Source: Saprospiraceae bacterium (GTDB lineage Bacteria > Bacteroidota > Bacteroidia > Chitinophagales > Saprospiraceae). From it: DNA of 6,642 nt. Location: assembly GCA_020528935.1 (NCBI GenBank), contig JAJDFU010000666.1, positions 4,300 to 10,941 on the forward strand, read 5' to 3'. Shown here piece by piece: positions 4,570 to 6,642 of this stretch (within the stretch, counting starts at the first letter, position 1; each line of letters starts with the position of its first letter). Under the pieces are notes generated by a model. It saw only the letters and a list, made by a program, of their open reading frames with translations, was not told the DNA's origin and searched no databases. A program made the translations under genes and the position numbers.

Positions 4570-6642
4570 CCCTGGCATCGCGCCGGAAGCTGCGCAGGAA
4601 GTCGCCGAAATTGTTGAACTCCTTGCGGAAGCTCAGTCCGGTGCCGACCTGCAGGCGCCGGCCACCGCCGATATCGGGCTGCAAGCGCTGATACACCTTG
4701 AGCTTGAGGCTGCGATCGCGGTTGAGCACGTACTCAATGATGACGTCGTTGCCTACGAACGCCCCACTGGCCCCCGGAGTAGTAGATACGTTGCCGCCTA
4801 CCCCCACATTGCTGCCCAGGGTTACCGACAGGCGGTCATCAAAGAAGTCCTGGCGAAGGCGGACCTGAAATTCGTTGCCGGTCACCAGCGACTGGCCGTC
4901 TCCCAGGCTGGTGTTCTGAAACTGGCTGTAGGCGATGTCCAGATCAATGCCGGACAGCACGCGCCCGTCGCGGATGAATTCGGAAAACAGATCGGTGAGC
5001 AGCAGCGAGAGCTGATTAGAGACAAATTCGCTCATGGTGTGGAAAAGAATACCCGAACCTTGAAGGGTAGCATCGGCCGGAAGAAACTGCCCGGCCACGA
5101 TAAGTCCGAACACCTGCCGGTTGAGTTCATTCTGATCTTGCCGCAATACCCGCATCTTGCTTTCGCAGTAGGTCAACAGCTCGCCCCGCAAGTCCGGAAA
5201 GCGGATGTCGAAATCAATAGCGGGCTGCAGCAACTGACCCCGCAGATGCATGAGCAGATTGATTCGCGTGGGCTGGCTGGCCTCGCTCTGGATCTCGGAG
5301 CTGGCCACCGAGATGTATTCCTGAATAAAGTTTGAGACGGAAGTGCTGATGTTGCTGTATTGGGCCTCTACATTGAGCTGGGCTTCAAAAGGATCGCCCG
5401 ACCAGATAATGGTCCCTCCCTGTTTGATCTCGAACTTCTTATTGACCACATTGTAGAGCGTAAACAAATACTCGCCGCGGGCAATGGTATAATCGCCGAA
5501 CATGGTAAAAAGCCCGTCGCGGGTCAATCCGATCTGCAGGTTTCCCCGCCCCTGCCCTTTGAGGATATCGCCGGCCTGCTCGTCGAAGACGATCTCCACG
5601 ATGGCCTCGTCGGTAACGGTGAGATCAAAATCGAGGTTCAGCCCTTTAATATCGGTATTGATCCGTTGCTTAGCCTGCCGGGCTTCTTCCCGTTTATTGA
5701 CAAACTTGATGAAGTCTATACCGGATTCCTCCGTAGAGTTGTCCACAGGTATCACGAAACGGGTACTGTCGCCCACCGTGGCATTGATGTAAATATTGGT
5801 CTGCTTGAACGAGCCGGAAAAGCGCACCAGTCCGGTACCCAGAGCATGGCCGTAGAAGGGGTTCTCGCCTTCGTCCTTGGTATTCAGGCCCAAAAAGCGA
5901 TTGGCGTCCAGACTGGCCGCCAGCGCAAAGTTTTTCAGTCGGTCGTGGCTGATGCCGCCCGAGATAACCGCCGTATGCCCGTAGCGATCGTACAGCACCG
6001 TACCCGTGGCATCGAACAGGCGGTTGTCGATCGCCACCTGCGCCTTGGGAATCCGGTAGCGGGTCTGCAGGTAGTCGATCATGAACTCCACTTCGTTCAG
6101 CTCGAGTTGGCCGCCGATATTCGGCTTTTGGGGGTTTCCGTGTATGCGCACCTCTCCGTCAACGGTCCCGTAGGTATAAGTGAGGAGTTCGCGAATAAAC
6201 TGGGCGGGCACGCTCACAGGCAGGTTGGCCAGCGAAACGGTGTAGTCGAAATGCGATTTTTCGGGCGACCCCGCCGCCTCGTCTGCAGCCGCTCCCAGGT
6301 TGAAGTAGCCCTTCGCTTCAATGACCTGCTCGCCATTGGCGATGCGCAGTTCGGAATCCAGTCGCCCGCGCAGGGCATCGGCCCGGCTGCTGAGGACGAA
6401 CCGGCCTACCTCTTCGTCGTTCACAGAAAATTGAGGAGAAGACATCAGCAGGGAGAAGCCGCTGAGCTCGGTCAGGTTTTTCAGGGAGGCCGACAGATCG
6501 AATTGGCCGCCAAGGGTGATATTGGGGCTCGTCCAGAATTCCTCGACCCCGGAAAAGGGCACGTGCAGCAGATCGAACCGCAAACCCTTTCGGCCCACCG
6601 ATTCCAACTTCAACTCCTGCGTTCCGTTGGACAGCGTGAAGT
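4556..6642 (-). CDS. tamB: TamB-family translocation and assembly module protein, C-terminal part (5' end outside window)
   Basis: The frame is open to the right edge and ends at TGA (4558-4556). The 694 visible residues begin FTLSNGTQELKLE; there is no reason to start at the internal TTG at 6613. TamB proteins bridge the inner and outer membranes of Gram-negative bacteria. With an Omp85-type partner (TamA) they are linked to outer-membrane protein insertion and phospholipid transport. The first half shows repeated beta-strand stretches like those of the long lipid-groove body, for example VDGEVRIHGNPQKPNIGGQL near 6165-6104. The second half is the conserved C-terminal TamB domain (formerly DUF490). 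Its hallmark GDYTIARGEYLF lies at 5497-5462, followed by KKFEIKQGGTIIWSGDPF. The end is beta-rich with alternating polar and hydrophobic residues (FQVRLRQDFFDDRLSV), as expected for the region that engages the outer-membrane partner. Bacteroidota TamB proteins commonly exceed 1,400 aa, so about half is probably missing. Its N-terminal anchor, promoter and upstream neighbour cannot be seen. Confidence 0.9.
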   Translation of the reverse strand, partial: FTLSNGTQELKLESVGRKGLRFDLLHVPFSGVEEFWTSPNITLGGQFDLSASLKNLTELSGFSLLMSSPQFSVNDEEVGRFVLSSRADALRGRLDSELRIANGEQVIEAKGYFNLGAAADEAAGSPEKSHFDYTVSLANLPVSVPAQFIRELLTYTYGTVDGEVRIHGNPQKPNIGGQLELNEVEFMIDYLQTRYRIPKAQVAIDNRLFDATGTVLYDRYGHTAVISGGISHDRLKNFALAASLDANRFLGLNTKDEGENPFYGHALGTGLVRFSGSFKQTNIYINATVGDSTRFVIPVDNSTEESGIDFIKFVNKREEARQAKQRINTDIKGLNLDFDLTVTDEAIVEIVFDEQAGDILKGQGRGNLQIGLTRDGLFTMFGDYTIARGEYLFTLYNVVNKKFEIKQGGTIIWSGDPFEAQLNVEAQYSNISTSVSNFIQEYISVASSEIQSEASQPTRINLLMHLRGQLLQPAIDFDIRFPDLRGELLTYCESKMRVLRQDQNELNRQVFGLIVAGQFLPADATLQGSGILFHTMSEFVSNQLSLLLTDLFSEFIRDGRVLSGIDLDIAYSQFQNTSLGDGQSLVTGNEFQVRLRQDFFDDRLSVTLGSNVGVGGNVSTTPGASGAFVGNDVIIEYVLNRDRSLKLKVYQRLQPDIGGGRRLQVGTGLSFRKEFNNFGDFLRSFRRDARGLSD

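Noticed and set aside
5039..5792. Two + strand open frames of 96-98 codons opposite tamB
   Set aside because: They are antisense to the conserved TamB domain and have no motif or start context.
1..6642. A new defence, mobile or biosynthetic system
   Set aside because: All intact genes are ordinary housekeeping families. There are no transposases, repeats arrays, toxin-antitoxin pairs or clustered unknown genes.

Overview
The window carries four recognisable housekeeping genes and one broken gene. It reads as chromosomal DNA of a fairly GC-rich member of the Bacteroidota. Three things suggest this: the sequence style of the TamB C-terminus, the Ndk tail, and weak or absent Shine-Dalgarno sites before the starts. 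A Saprospiria-like lineage is my best guess, at low confidence. I found no sign of plasmid, phage, transposase, CRISPR or tRNA/rRNA sequence.

Layout from left to right: (1) the last 44 codons of a nucleoside diphosphate kinase gene (ndk, + strand, stop at 134-136), cut by the left edge. (2) A 36-base gap holding a 10-bp stem-loop, between ndk and the convergent mutS2. (3) mutS2 on the minus strand, a full-length MutS2 with ATPase, coiled-coil and Smr domains. (4) About 0.9 kb between mutS2 and aroC with no intact gene. It holds the remains of a predicted lipoprotein gene on the + strand (2649-3422), now split by at least two frame changes and an in-frame TGA. An AT-richer middle part forms a long hairpin. 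(5) aroC, complete chorismate synthase, + strand. (6) tamB, the C-terminal 694 residues of a TamB-family protein on the minus strand, running off the right edge. Its stop codon lies 2 bases from the aroC stop.

The genes share no single pathway. Ndk balances nucleoside triphosphates, MutS2 acts on DNA recombination intermediates or stalled ribosomes, AroC ends the shikimate pathway, and TamB belongs to envelope biogenesis. The arrangement is two convergent pairs (ndk/mutS2 and aroC/tamB) around one divergent region (mutS2 and the lost lipoprotein gene). No new biological system is visible. The most interesting part is the decaying gene and the hairpin inside it.
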